From Sphingopyxis solisilvae (GTDB lineage: Bacteria > Pseudomonadota > Alphaproteobacteria > Sphingomonadales > Sphingomonadaceae): a stretch of DNA of 64,000 bases. Where the stretch lies: the NCBI RefSeq assembly GCF_015475875.1, contig NZ_JADKYM010000001.1:186001-250000 (forward strand), in the 5' to 3' direction. Made by a program: the position numbers and the translations under genes. Under the pieces are notes generated by a model, which ran no database searches, was not told the DNA's origin, and saw only the letters and a list, made by a program, of their open reading frames with translations. This document shows, piece after piece, positions 17,544-25,690 of the stretch (the stretch's first letter is position 1; each line of letters opens with the position of its first letter).

Positions 17544-18950
17544 ATGATCCCCGGTATCAAAGGCAGCCTGCTGGCGGCTGTGTCGCTGGCGCTGGTCGGC
17601 TGCGCCGCGAGCGACGGCAAGCCGCAGACGGCAAGCGCACAGCCCGCGGCGGAAAAATCCGCCAAGTTCAACAAGGATCCCTATCCGTCGACCTATCGGC
17701 CCTATGCCGGGCGGCCGACCGCGGTGCGCGGCGTCACGATCTTTGACGGCGAAGGCGGGCGGATCGACAATGGCGTCGTGCTGTTCGCGGACGGCAAGGT
17801 CGAGGCGGTCGGCGGCGGCGATACCGCGATTCCGGCGGGCTATGATGTTGTCGACGGCAGCGGTAAATTCGTCACGCCGGGGATCATCGATATTCACAGC
17901 CATTTGGGCGATTATCCCTCGCCCGGCGTCGAAGCGCATTCGGACGGCAATGAAGCGACGTCGCCGACCACGCCCGAAGTGTGGTCGGAACATAGTGTGT
18001 GGCCGCAGGATCCGGGGTTCAGCCGCGCATTGGCGAATGGCGGCGTGACGTCGCTGTTGGTGTTGCCGGGCAGCGCAAACCTGATGGGCGGGCGGTCGGT
18101 GACGCTGAAGAACGTGCCATCGCGCACGGTGCAGGGCATGAAATTCCCCGGCGCGCCCTATGGCCTGAAAATGGCATGCGGCGAAAATCCGAAGCGCGTT
18201 TATGGCGGCAAGGGCCGCGCGCCGTCGACCCGCATGGGCAATTTCGCCGTTAATCGCGCAACGTGGCAGAAAGCCGCCGCCTACAAGAAAAAGATGGACG
18301 AGGGCAAAGCCGTCGACCGCGACCTGGCGATGGAAACGCTCGCCGGGGTGCTGGCGGGCGAAATCCTGATCCACAACCACTGCTACCGCGCCGACGAAAT
18401 GGCGCTGGTGATCGATATGTCGAAGGAATTCGGCTATAAAGTGTCAACCTTTCACCACGCGGTCGAAAGCTACAAGATCGCCGATCTGCTGGCCAAAGAG
18501 GGCATTTGTTCGGCGATGTGGGCCGACTGGTGGGGCTTCAAGATGGAAGCCTATGACAGCGTGAACGAGAATGTTCCGCTCGTCCATAACGCCGGTGCCT
18601 GCGCGATCGTTCATTCGGACGATGCCAACCAGATCCAGCGGCTCAACCAGGAAGCGGCGAAAGCGCTGAAGGCCGGGCGCCGCATGGGTATCAACGTCAG
18701 CGACGAGGTCGCGTGGACCTGGCTGTCACACAACCCGGCCAAGGCGCTGGGGATCGGCGACCGGACAGGCAGCCTGAAAGCGGGCAAGATGGCCGATGTC
18801 GTGCTGTGGAACGGTAATCCGTTCAGCGCCTATACGCGGCCCGAAAAGGTCTGGATCGACGGCGCGCTGATGTTCGACGCGATGGACCCGAAACGGCGCC
18901 CGGTGAGCGATTTCGAACTGGGCCAGCCGGGTGAGGGAGATGTGAAATGA
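17544..18950 (+). CDS. Amidohydrolase family lipoprotein (metal-dependent)
   Basis: A 468-residue imidazolonepropionase-like amidohydrolase. The signal peptide ends in the lipobox LVGC (Cys20), so the enzyme is probably membrane-anchored outside the cytoplasm. The TIM-barrel metal ligands look intact: His118-x-His120 in IIDIHSHLGD, IHNHCYRAD, STFHHAVE and VHSDDANQ. The C-terminal GSLKAGKMADVVLWNGNPF closes the beta-sandwich domain. The substrate is probably a dipeptide or cyclic amide, inferred from the preceding peptide transporter. It overlaps the next amidohydrolase gene (ATGA). Confidence 0.88.
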   Translation: MIPGIKGSLLAAVSLALVGCAASDGKPQTASAQPAAEKSAKFNKDPYPSTYRPYAGRPTAVRGVTIFDGEGGRIDNGVVLFADGKVEAVGGGDTAIPAGYDVVDGSGKFVTPGIIDIHSHLGDYPSPGVEAHSDGNEATSPTTPEVWSEHSVWPQDPGFSRALANGGVTSLLVLPGSANLMGGRSVTLKNVPSRTVQGMKFPGAPYGLKMACGENPKRVYGGKGRAPSTRMGNFAVNRATWQKAAAYKKKMDEGKAVDRDLAMETLAGVLAGEILIHNHCYRADEMALVIDMSKEFGYKVSTFHHAVESYKIADLLAKEGICSAMWADWWGFKMEAYDSVNENVPLVHNAGACAIVHSDDANQIQRLNQEAAKALKAGRRMGINVSDEVAWTWLSHNPAKALGIGDRTGSLKAGKMADVVLWNGNPFSAYTRPEKVWIDGALMFDAMDPKRRPVSDFELGQPGEGDVK

Positions 18951-20350
18951 TGAATCTCCTGAACGCCATCTCGCACCTCCGTTCGTCCCGAGCGAAGTCG
19001 AGGGACGCGAAGGCAGGCGCAGACGTGTCTCGACTTCGCTCGACACGAACGGGGTTGGGGGGCGCGCTGGTTGCAGCCCTGGCGCTGGCCGCACCCGCGG
19101 CCGCCCAAGATATCGCGATCACCAACGCCAAACTCGTTATCGGCGACGGCAGCGCGCCGGTCGAGGGCAGCACCGTTGTCGTACGCGGCGGCAAGGTGGT
19201 TGCCGCAGGCGCCGGGGTGGCCGTGCCCGCCGGGGTCGAACGCATCGATGCCGGGGGACGCTGGGTCACGCCGGGCATCGTCGCTGCATTCAGCCGCGTC
19301 GGGCTGGTCGAGGTCGATGCGGTGGGCGGCACCAATGATCGCAATGCCCCGCGCACCCGCTTTGCGGCGGGGCTCGATATCGCGCCTGCGCTCAACCCGA
19401 TGGGATCGCCGGTCGCGGTGAACCGCGCGTCGGGCATCACCCGCGCGATCGTCGCTCCGGGCGGCAGCAGCAATTTGTTTGCCGGGCAGGGCGCGGTCGT
19501 CGATCTGGGCGACGACATGGACATGGTGACCAAGCCCCGCGCGCTGCAATTTGTCGCGTTCGGCGAGGACGGATCGGCCAAGGCGGGAGGCAGCCGCGCG
19601 GCGACCTTCCTGTTGTTCCGCGAACAATTGCTGGCGGCGCGCAGCTATGCGCGGAACCCCGCGGCGCTCGCCGAATGGGGCAATGACGCGATGCTCCAGC
19701 GCGCCGACGCCGATGCGCTGGTGCGCGTGATCGACGGGACGACGCCGTTGTTCGTGCGCGTCGATCGCGCCGCCGACATCGTCAATGTGCTGAAGTTGCG
19801 GCAGGAGTTTCCGGCGTTGAAGCTGGTGCTCGTCGGTGCGACCGAGGGCTGGCTGGTAGCACGCGAGATTGCGGCGGCGCGGGTGCCGGTGCTGGTGTCG
19901 CCGCTGACCGACCTGCCAGGCACGTTCGAGCAGCTGGGCGCGACGCAATCGAACGCGGGACGGCTGAAGGCTGCCGGCGTCGATGTATCCGTCGGGGTGT
20001 TCGATGACGATGACGCGCACAAGATGGGCTATGCGACGCAATATGCGGGCAATCTGGTCGCGCTGACCCGCCTGCCGGGTGCCAGCGGGATGAGCTGGGA
20101 CCAGGCCTTTGCCGCCCTGACCAGCGCCCCCGCGCGCGCGGTGGGGATGGAGGGCAGCATCGGATCGCTGCGCCCGGGCCGCGTCGGTGACGTTGTGATC
20201 TGGGACAATGATCCGCTTGAACTCGGCAGCCGCCCGACCGCGATCTGGATCGACGGCAAGGCGCAATCGCTGACGACGCGGCAGGACCGCCTGCGCGACC
20301 GTTATGCGACGCCGGGCGAGGGTGCGTTGCCCAAGGCTTATGATCGGTAG
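18947..20350 (+). CDS. Amidohydrolase-like protein lacking metal ligands, with repeat-encoded N-terminal insert
   Basis: A 467-residue paralogue of the preceding gene product. The fold markers are retained (IAITNAKLVIGDGSAPVEG, GGRWVTPGIV, GSLRPGRVGDVVIWDNDPLEL), but the HxH motif after TPGI is AAFS (113-116), the NHCYRAD region reads VRVDRAAD and HSDD reads FDDDD. It therefore probably cannot bind the usual metal centre. Residues about 12-35 are encoded by a palindromic repeat (18979-19052) lying before the hydrophobic signal core and an AAAQD cleavage site. A downstream TTG just ahead of GGALVAALALAAPAAAQD could be the true start. Coupled to the active-looking partner, it may be a pseudoenzyme subunit. 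Confidence 0.85.
   Translation: MMNLLNAISHLRSSRAKSRDAKAGADVSRLRSTRTGLGGALVAALALAAPAAAQDIAITNAKLVIGDGSAPVEGSTVVVRGGKVVAAGAGVAVPAGVERIDAGGRWVTPGIVAAFSRVGLVEVDAVGGTNDRNAPRTRFAAGLDIAPALNPMGSPVAVNRASGITRAIVAPGGSSNLFAGQGAVVDLGDDMDMVTKPRALQFVAFGEDGSAKAGGSRAATFLLFREQLLAARSYARNPAALAEWGNDAMLQRADADALVRVIDGTTPLFVRVDRAADIVNVLKLRQEFPALKLVLVGATEGWLVAREIAAARVPVLVSPLTDLPGTFEQLGATQSNAGRLKAAGVDVSVGVFDDDDAHKMGYATQYAGNLVALTRLPGASGMSWDQAFAALTSAPARAVGMEGSIGSLRPGRVGDVVIWDNDPLELGSRPTAIWIDGKAQSLTTRQDRLRDRYATPGEGALPKAYDR
18979..19052. repeat. Palindromic repeat family 1, copy inside a coding sequence
   Basis: An imperfect inverted repeat of 74 bases. The left arm contains CGAGCGAAGTCGAG and the right arm CTCGACTTCGCTCG, bounded by CCGTTCG and CGAACGG. 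The same element stands between genes at 29817-29895. Here it lies in frame at the 5' end of the second amidohydrolase gene and adds about 24 residues rich in Arg and Ser. No transposase accompanies it; REP-like elements of this kind are usually moved by RAYT enzymes encoded elsewhere. Confidence 0.85.
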
Positions 20351-20359
20351 GTCCTGACC

Positions 20360-20387
20360 CGTCATCCCGGCTTTCGCGGGGATGACG
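20360..20387. repeat. CGTCATCCC palindrome after amidohydrolase genes
   Basis: CGTCATCCC (20360-20368) and GGGATGACG (20379-20387) flank a ten-base loop ten bases after the amidohydrolase stop. It is a solo palindrome of the REP-like kind and may act as a terminator, although no T-run follows. Confidence 0.6.
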
Positions 20388-20451
20388 ATCATGGGGCGGC
20401 GCGGCGAAATGTGCTAGGGCCGAGTGGTGTAGGCAGGAGAGAGGCGTTTCC

Positions 20452-21153
20452 ATGCAACCGATGTCGCTGTTGATCACCACCTGCGCGCTGTTCGTCGGGT
20501 CACACCTCGTGCTGTCGCACCCACTCCGTCACGGGCTCGCCAGTCGATTGGGCGAGCGGGGGTTCCAGATCGTCTATTCGATCGTCGCCATCGCCACCTT
20601 CATCATGCTGGTTCAGGCGTGGCGTGGCGTCCCGCCCGAACCGCCGCTTTGGGCGGTCGGCGACGGGCTGTGGACCGTGGCGTCTGTCATTGTGCTGTTC
20701 GCGAGCGTGCTGTTCATGGGGTCGTTGATCGGCAATCCGGCGCTGCCCGCGCCGAGCGCCGCCGCCGCCGCCCAGAGCGCGCCGCGCGGGGTATTTGCGA
20801 TCACTCGCCACCCGATGATGTGGGCCTTTGCGCTATGGGCCTTTGCCCATGTGCTGGTGATGCCGACCAACGCGCAAATCGTCCTGTCGGCGACAATCCT
20901 GTTCCTCGCGCTGGTTGGATCGGCGGGGCAGGACGTCAAAAAGGCACGGTTGATGGGCGATGCCTGGCGGCATTGGGCGGCGCGGACAAGCTTTGTCCCC
21001 TTTGCCCGGCAGGTCAGCGGCGCCACGCCGTGGGGGGATACCATCCCGCGCCCGCACGCATTGTTCGGCGGTATCGTGCTGTGGCTGGTCGCCACCTGGG
21101 CCCACGGCGCGCTGGGCTATATGGTCGCGGGCATCTGGCGCTGGGTGGGATGA
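20452..21153 (+). CDS. NnrU family membrane protein
   Basis: A 233-residue inner-membrane protein with about six hydrophobic segments. It has the NnrU features: an N-terminal LFVGSHLVLSHPLRHGLASRLGERGFQIVYS and a central GVFAITRHPMMWAFALWAFAHV, where the RHP motif resembles isoprenylcysteine methyltransferase-like membrane enzymes. NnrU was named from denitrification clusters but is widespread without them, and related proteins act in carotenoid isomerisation. No nitrogen-oxide genes are adjacent, so the role here is open. It overlaps the DUF1003 gene by four bases. Confidence 0.88.
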   Translation: MQPMSLLITTCALFVGSHLVLSHPLRHGLASRLGERGFQIVYSIVAIATFIMLVQAWRGVPPEPPLWAVGDGLWTVASVIVLFASVLFMGSLIGNPALPAPSAAAAAQSAPRGVFAITRHPMMWAFALWAFAHVLVMPTNAQIVLSATILFLALVGSAGQDVKKARLMGDAWRHWAARTSFVPFARQVSGATPWGDTIPRPHALFGGIVLWLVATWAHGALGYMVAGIWRWVG

Positions 21154-21662
21154 ACGCCGACGTCCACGCTTCCGATCTGGCGCTGCGGTTGCTCGGGCGT
21201 CCCTATGACGACCTCGATGCCGAGGAGTGCCGCGTTATTGGGGCGATCGCCGCGCATCAACCGACCAGCCGCGATGCGGCCGATATCGACGACGCCGCGG
21301 CGAGTTTCGGCGCGCGCTTGTCCGATCGCGTCGCCGCGGTTGGCGGGTCGTGGGGCTTCATCATCCTCTTCACTCTGGTGCTGCTCGGCTGGATGCTGCT
21401 CAATTCGGAAGTGCTGGCGCGCTGGGGGATGGCGTTCGATCCATACCCGTTCATTTTCCTGAACCTGATGCTGTCGACCCTGGCCGCGGTGCAGGCGCCG
21501 ATCATCATGATGAGCCAGAATCGTGCCGCGGCGAAAGACCGCATGGCGGCGAGTCTCGACTATGAGATCAACCTGCGCGCCGAGCTGGAGATCATGCGGC
21601 TGCATCACAAGATCGATGCGATTGGCGCCGATATCGGCGCAATGAAAGACAAGAATTCCTAG
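21150..21662 (+). CDS. DUF1003 domain membrane protein
   Basis: A 170-residue protein. After an N-terminal soluble segment, FGARLSDRVAAVGGSWGFII, a first membrane span, FDPYPFIFLNLMLSTLAA (second span) and APIIMMSQNRAAAKDRMAA match DUF1003 almost word for word, followed by an amphipathic helical tail (DYEINLRAELEIMRLHHKI). The function is unknown. The ATG lies inside the stop of nnrU (ATGA), so translation is probably coupled. Confidence 0.9.
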   Translation: MNADVHASDLALRLLGRPYDDLDAEECRVIGAIAAHQPTSRDAADIDDAAASFGARLSDRVAAVGGSWGFIILFTLVLLGWMLLNSEVLARWGMAFDPYPFIFLNLMLSTLAAVQAPIIMMSQNRAAAKDRMAASLDYEINLRAELEIMRLHHKIDAIGADIGAMKDKNS

Positions 21663-21696
21663 GCATTCGGGAATGGCTGGTTAAGCTGTCCGTGCC

Positions 21697-24693
21697 ATGA
21701 CCACCGACCTTGTCTTTTGTGGCCGCGACGCCGAACTGGCGATGCTGGCCGAATGCTGGCAGCGCGCTGCCGATGTCGACAACCCCCAGCCACAACTGGT
21801 GGTCCTGCCCGCCGAACCCGGAGTCGGGAAAACCCGGCTGGCGCTCGAGTTTCTGGCGCGGCAGGTCGCGGCACAGCCGGGCGACAACGCCTATTGGCCT
21901 GCCGACGCAAGGCTCGCTGACGGGCGTTTGCGGCTGAATATCCCGGCCGAGGAATGCCGGTTTGACCGGCCGATTCCGTTTCTGTGGTGGGGCATTGCGG
22001 CGCAGGCCGAGGGCGGCGACAGCGTCGCGCTCCACGACCGGTTCCTGGCGCCGCATCTGGTCGCAATGTCGATGCGCGCGCGCATGGCGGGGACCGGCTT
22101 GTCGCTTGCGAAAATCTGGGGTGCCGCCGGCGCTGATGCGCTGGCGAGCGCATTGCAGGTCGATTCGGTGCTGTCGATCGGCGGTGCTTTCCTTGAATCG
22201 GTGAAGCTGCTGCATGGCGAGATGGGGCGCGGCGCGACACAGGCGCTGGCGGGCGATACGCTGGTCAAGAACCGCGTCGATGCACTGCTCGCCGACCTGG
22301 AGCAGGTGCTCAATCCTGCGGCGCGGCTTGGCTATGCGCGTGTCCCGGCGATCATCCTGATCGACGATGCCCAATTTGCCGCCGCCGATGCCGGGCTGCT
22401 CCGCTTTATCGAGCGTCTGACCCATGCGGCGATGACGCAGCGCTGGCCGGTGATGATTTTGATGACCCACTGGCACACCGAGTGGACGCTCGACGCCGAA
22501 CGCGGCGGTCGGTCGGTGGCGACGCTGGTCCACCATGCACGCTATGGTGGCAGCGACGAGCCCGGACCGATTTCGGGCACGCCGGGCGGATATCTCAACA
22601 GCGAAAATTACCGCGAGATTCGGCTGGCCAAGCTTGACGACCTCGACCCGGCGCTGGGTGCCGCCTTGCCCGGGCTGCCTGTCGAACAGCGGCGGGCGTT
22701 GCTCGACGCCGTCGACGGCAACCCGCGGTTTCTGGAACAGGTCATCGCCTATCTGCGCGGCGAACCGCGACTGTTCGATGATTTCGATCCGGCGCGTGCG
22801 CTGACCGAGGAAGGACTGGCCGAGGCGCTGTCGCGGTCGCAGCGCGTCCACGAGGTGGTGCTGGCACGGCTGACATCGCCACAGGTCGCGCCGGAAGTGC
22901 GCGAGGCGCTGGCGCTGGCGAGCGTACAGGGCATGCGCGTCGTGCGCGAAGTGGTCGAGGCGGCCGGACAGGCGCTGCTCGGCCATGATTTGAGCGAGCC
23001 GCTGCTGCGCGGGCAGAATCCGTTCAGCGTGATGGCGTTCGAGGCCGACAGCAAGGTCGGCCAGTTCACCGAGCGATTGTTCCTGCAGGCGGCGGGCCAG
23101 CTCCGGCGGAACATCAAGGGGCTGCATGACGAGGAGGCGGTGAAAGCGGCGTTGATGCCGGGTCTTCGGCAGGCGATAGCCAGCGAGACGCTGGAAAGTG
23201 CCCGGGCTGGATCAATCGCATCCGCGGTGGCGCTGCACCTCTATGGCGACTTGTCCGATCCGGAGCAGCGTAGCATCGTCGTGCTGGCCGCGGCGGTACG
23301 CCTGTTGGCGCTCGAAGAACCTACCGAAATTTGCGAGGTGCTCGATCGTCTCCGCGAAGCGATTGAGGCGGCGGGCGATGCAGGGGCGATGCGACAACTG
23401 CTGTTGGCAGTGCCGCATCGCGCGATGACTTTTGCCGCCCGACAAGCCTTGATGATGGACCGCATGAGTGATTGTTCGTTGTTCACTGACTTGATGGTCT
23501 TGGACGATATTGAGGAGACGAGCATTGATGGCGACATGGCAGGACGGGCTGCCAGTTGGCTGATGACTCGCGGCCACCTTCGCGAACGCGTTGGCGAATG
23601 GGAGTCCGCGCATTCGGACATGTCCCGTGCCATGCCGTTGTTCCTCCAGGCGATAGACCAGACCGGGTCCCTTGAAGCGGTCAACGGCGTCGGCCTTCTG
23701 CTTCGCAGAAGGGTGCAAGGCGCTGCGCAGCAGGGCAATTTTGATCGGGTGACTGCGGACATTGACGGTCTGCTGTCATTCTACAAGACTTTGGTTGATC
23801 GCGGGATACTTGCGGCCGACCAGGGGCGTCGCGGGGCTGGTGCCACATATGATCTTTACGGGCATGTTCTGCGTCAATCTGGGCGTGGCATCGAAGCCGA
23901 CGCAGCTTTTGCAGTCACAGAGGATATCACTCGTACGCTTGCCGCATCTGGAAGCTTGGAAGACCGGCGAAATCTGGCAGCACTATTGAATACCAAGGCG
24001 GACGGATTGCTGATCAAGAAGAATATCGACGCGGCGCGCGCGAGCAGCCACGAAAGCATTCAGATCATGCGCGGGCTCATTGCGACGGCGCCCCGGGTCG
24101 AATGGGTACGTGATTTGGCTTATTCGCTAACGATGCGCGCACGCGTCGAGCAGGCCGCGGGTTCCGACGGCTTGGCCGAAATGCAGGAAGCGTTGAACCT
24201 TCTGCAGCAGGTCCAAGCGCGCTGGGACACCGACACATCGCGGGCGGATGTCGCGTCCGGGCTTCGTAACGTGGTGCAGGCAGCGACCCTATTTGCAATA
24301 CGCGAAAATGATGCAGGCGAGGCGGCGTTGGGAGGCCATTCAGGTGCGTTGGCTTTTGGGTTGTTCCGGCGAGCGACGGGGGCATTGATTCCCTACATCG
24401 ACGAGGAAATTTCGAACAAGGCTGTTGAAATCCTATACACTAGCGCGTTGCAGGCGTTGATGTTGGCACCCCATGTCAATCCGCCGCCGGGTGATGGCGA
24501 AATGAGGCCGTTGCTGAGCGATGGGTTCGTGGTCGCGGTCGCTTTGCTTCGTCGCGGCTACCCGACGGCTAGCGCATCGGTCGCGGAAGCAGGAGAAGAA
24601 TGCGCTAAATTTTACGGCGACGACGCAGCAAAGGCGCGATTTGCCGAAGTGCGGGCCGTCGCGCGCGACCGCGAAAATATGGACAGTAATTGA
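21697..24693 (+). CDS. Large STAND-like AAA ATPase with helical-repeat C-terminus
   Basis: A 998-residue soluble protein. The N-terminus opens with the CGRDAELAMLAECW motif of the AAA_16/ORC-like module, Walker A PGVGKT (41-46) and Walker B IILIDDAQF (Asp223-Asp224). The region to about 490 reads as a STAND-type NTPase with a winged-helix stretch. The remaining half is helical and TPR-like. There is no DNA-binding or known effector domain at either end. A 60-base sample of the 5' part (21841-21900) is 42/60 G+C and one of the 3' part (23881-23940) is 34/60, hinting at a mosaic origin. STAND proteins serve as signal-sensing switches, including in phage defence; no such context is seen here. 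Confidence 0.75.
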   Translation: MTTDLVFCGRDAELAMLAECWQRAADVDNPQPQLVVLPAEPGVGKTRLALEFLARQVAAQPGDNAYWPADARLADGRLRLNIPAEECRFDRPIPFLWWGIAAQAEGGDSVALHDRFLAPHLVAMSMRARMAGTGLSLAKIWGAAGADALASALQVDSVLSIGGAFLESVKLLHGEMGRGATQALAGDTLVKNRVDALLADLEQVLNPAARLGYARVPAIILIDDAQFAAADAGLLRFIERLTHAAMTQRWPVMILMTHWHTEWTLDAERGGRSVATLVHHARYGGSDEPGPISGTPGGYLNSENYREIRLAKLDDLDPALGAALPGLPVEQRRALLDAVDGNPRFLEQVIAYLRGEPRLFDDFDPARALTEEGLAEALSRSQRVHEVVLARLTSPQVAPEVREALALASVQGMRVVREVVEAAGQALLGHDLSEPLLRGQNPFSVMAFEADSKVGQFTERLFLQAAGQLRRNIKGLHDEEAVKAALMPGLRQAIASETLESARAGSIASAVALHLYGDLSDPEQRSIVVLAAAVRLLALEEPTEICEVLDRLREAIEAAGDAGAMRQLLLAVPHRAMTFAARQALMMDRMSDCSLFTDLMVLDDIEETSIDGDMAGRAASWLMTRGHLRERVGEWESAHSDMSRAMPLFLQAIDQTGSLEAVNGVGLLLRRRVQGAAQQGNFDRVTADIDGLLSFYKTLVDRGILAADQGRRGAGATYDLYGHVLRQSGRGIEADAAFAVTEDITRTLAASGSLEDRRNLAALLNTKADGLLIKKNIDAARASSHESIQIMRGLIATAPRVEWVRDLAYSLTMRARVEQAAGSDGLAEMQEALNLLQQVQARWDTDTSRADVASGLRNVVQAATLFAIRENDAGEAALGGHSGALAFGLFRRATGALIPYIDEEISNKAVEILYTSALQALMLAPHVNPPPGDGEMRPLLSDGFVVAVALLRRGYPTASASVAEAGEECAKFYGDDAAKARFAEVRAVARDRENMDSN

Positions 24694-24694
24694 C

Positions 24695-25690
24695 CTAAAG
24701 CCGCACCATCCGCATTCCCATTTCGCCGTAGCGGGGGCCGCTGGTGCCGCCCTTTGGCGCCGCAGCGTCGATCGCGGCGAGGTCGTCGGCGGTCAGCGTC
24801 ACATCGGCGGCGCCGACGCTGTCCTCCATCGTTGCGCGGCGTTTGGTGCCGGGGATGGGGACGATGTCGTCGCCCTGTGCGAGCAGCCACGCGAGCGCGA
24901 TCTGCGCTTTCGAAACACCATGCTTGTCCGCTACCGCGCCGATCGCATCGACGATCGCGAGGTTGGCGGGCAGGTTTTCGTCAGAATAGCGCGGGTCGTT
25001 GCGGCGCCAGTCGTTCTCGGGCAATTCGTCGCGGCTGCGCACCGCGCCCGCGAGGAAGCCGCGGCCGAGCGGTGAATAGGGGACGAAACCGATGCCGTTT
25101 TCGCGGCAGACGCCCAGGATCTCGTCCTCGACATCGCGTTCCCAGATCGAATATTCGCTTTGCAGCGCGGTGATCGGCGCGGCCTTGGCGGCGCGGCGCA
25201 GCGTGTCGGGGCCGGCTTCGGACAGCGCGATGTGGCGGACCTTGCCCTCATGGACCAACTCCATCATCCCGCCGACGACCTCCTCGATCGGGATCGCGGG
25301 ATCGACGCGATGCTGATAGAACAGGTCGATCGTGTCGATACCGAGCCGCTGGAGCGAGCCTTCGCAGCTGCGCCGCGCATTTTCGGGCGAGCCATCGACC
25401 CCCACAATCTGATTGCCGTCGAATTTGAAGCCGAATTTGGTCGCGATGACCAGTCCGTCGCGCTTGCCCTTGATCGCGGCGCCGAGCAGTTCTTCGTTGC
25501 TGAACGGGCCATAGATTTGCGCAGTGTCGAAAAAGGCGACGCCCATGTCGATCGCGCGGTGGATCGTGGCGGTCGATTCGTCGAGATCGGCGGCTTCGCC
25601 ATAAAGGATGTTGCCGCCCTTGATCATCGGCATGCAGCCGATACCGATGGCCGACACTTCGAGACCGTGACCGAGATTGCGATATTTCAT
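24695..25690 (-). CDS. Aldo/keto reductase
   Basis: A 331-residue NAD(P)H-dependent oxidoreductase with the AKR barrel motifs: GLEVSAIGIGCMPM, FFDTAQIYGPFSNEELLG (catalytic Asp and Tyr), VIATKFGF (Lys), FYQHRVDP (His) and VPIPGTKRR for cofactor binding. It resembles the AKR11/13-like group (YhdN/AKR13). Carbonyl substrates cannot be deduced. The ATG at 25690 lies within the stop of the upstream symporter gene (ATGA), so the two are cotranscribed and coupled. Confidence 0.92.
   Translation of the reverse strand: MKYRNLGHGLEVSAIGIGCMPMIKGGNILYGEAADLDESTATIHRAIDMGVAFFDTAQIYGPFSNEELLGAAIKGKRDGLVIATKFGFKFDGNQIVGVDGSPENARRSCEGSLQRLGIDTIDLFYQHRVDPAIPIEEVVGGMMELVHEGKVRHIALSEAGPDTLRRAAKAAPITALQSEYSIWERDVEDEILGVCRENGIGFVPYSPLGRGFLAGAVRSRDELPENDWRRNDPRYSDENLPANLAIVDAIGAVADKHGVSKAQIALAWLLAQGDDIVPIPGTKRRATMEDSVGAADVTLTADDLAAIDAAAPKGGTSGPRYGEMGMRMVRL

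Noticed and set aside
15888..18380. 830-codon minus-strand frame under the peptide transporter
   Set aside because: Shadow frame rich in Arg, Gln and His; the opposite strand encodes an unmistakable POT transporter.
21697..24693. Defence island around the STAND-like ATPase
   Set aside because: Neighbours are NnrU, DUF1003 and an aldo/keto reductase; no nuclease, integrase or other defence gene within 10 kb.
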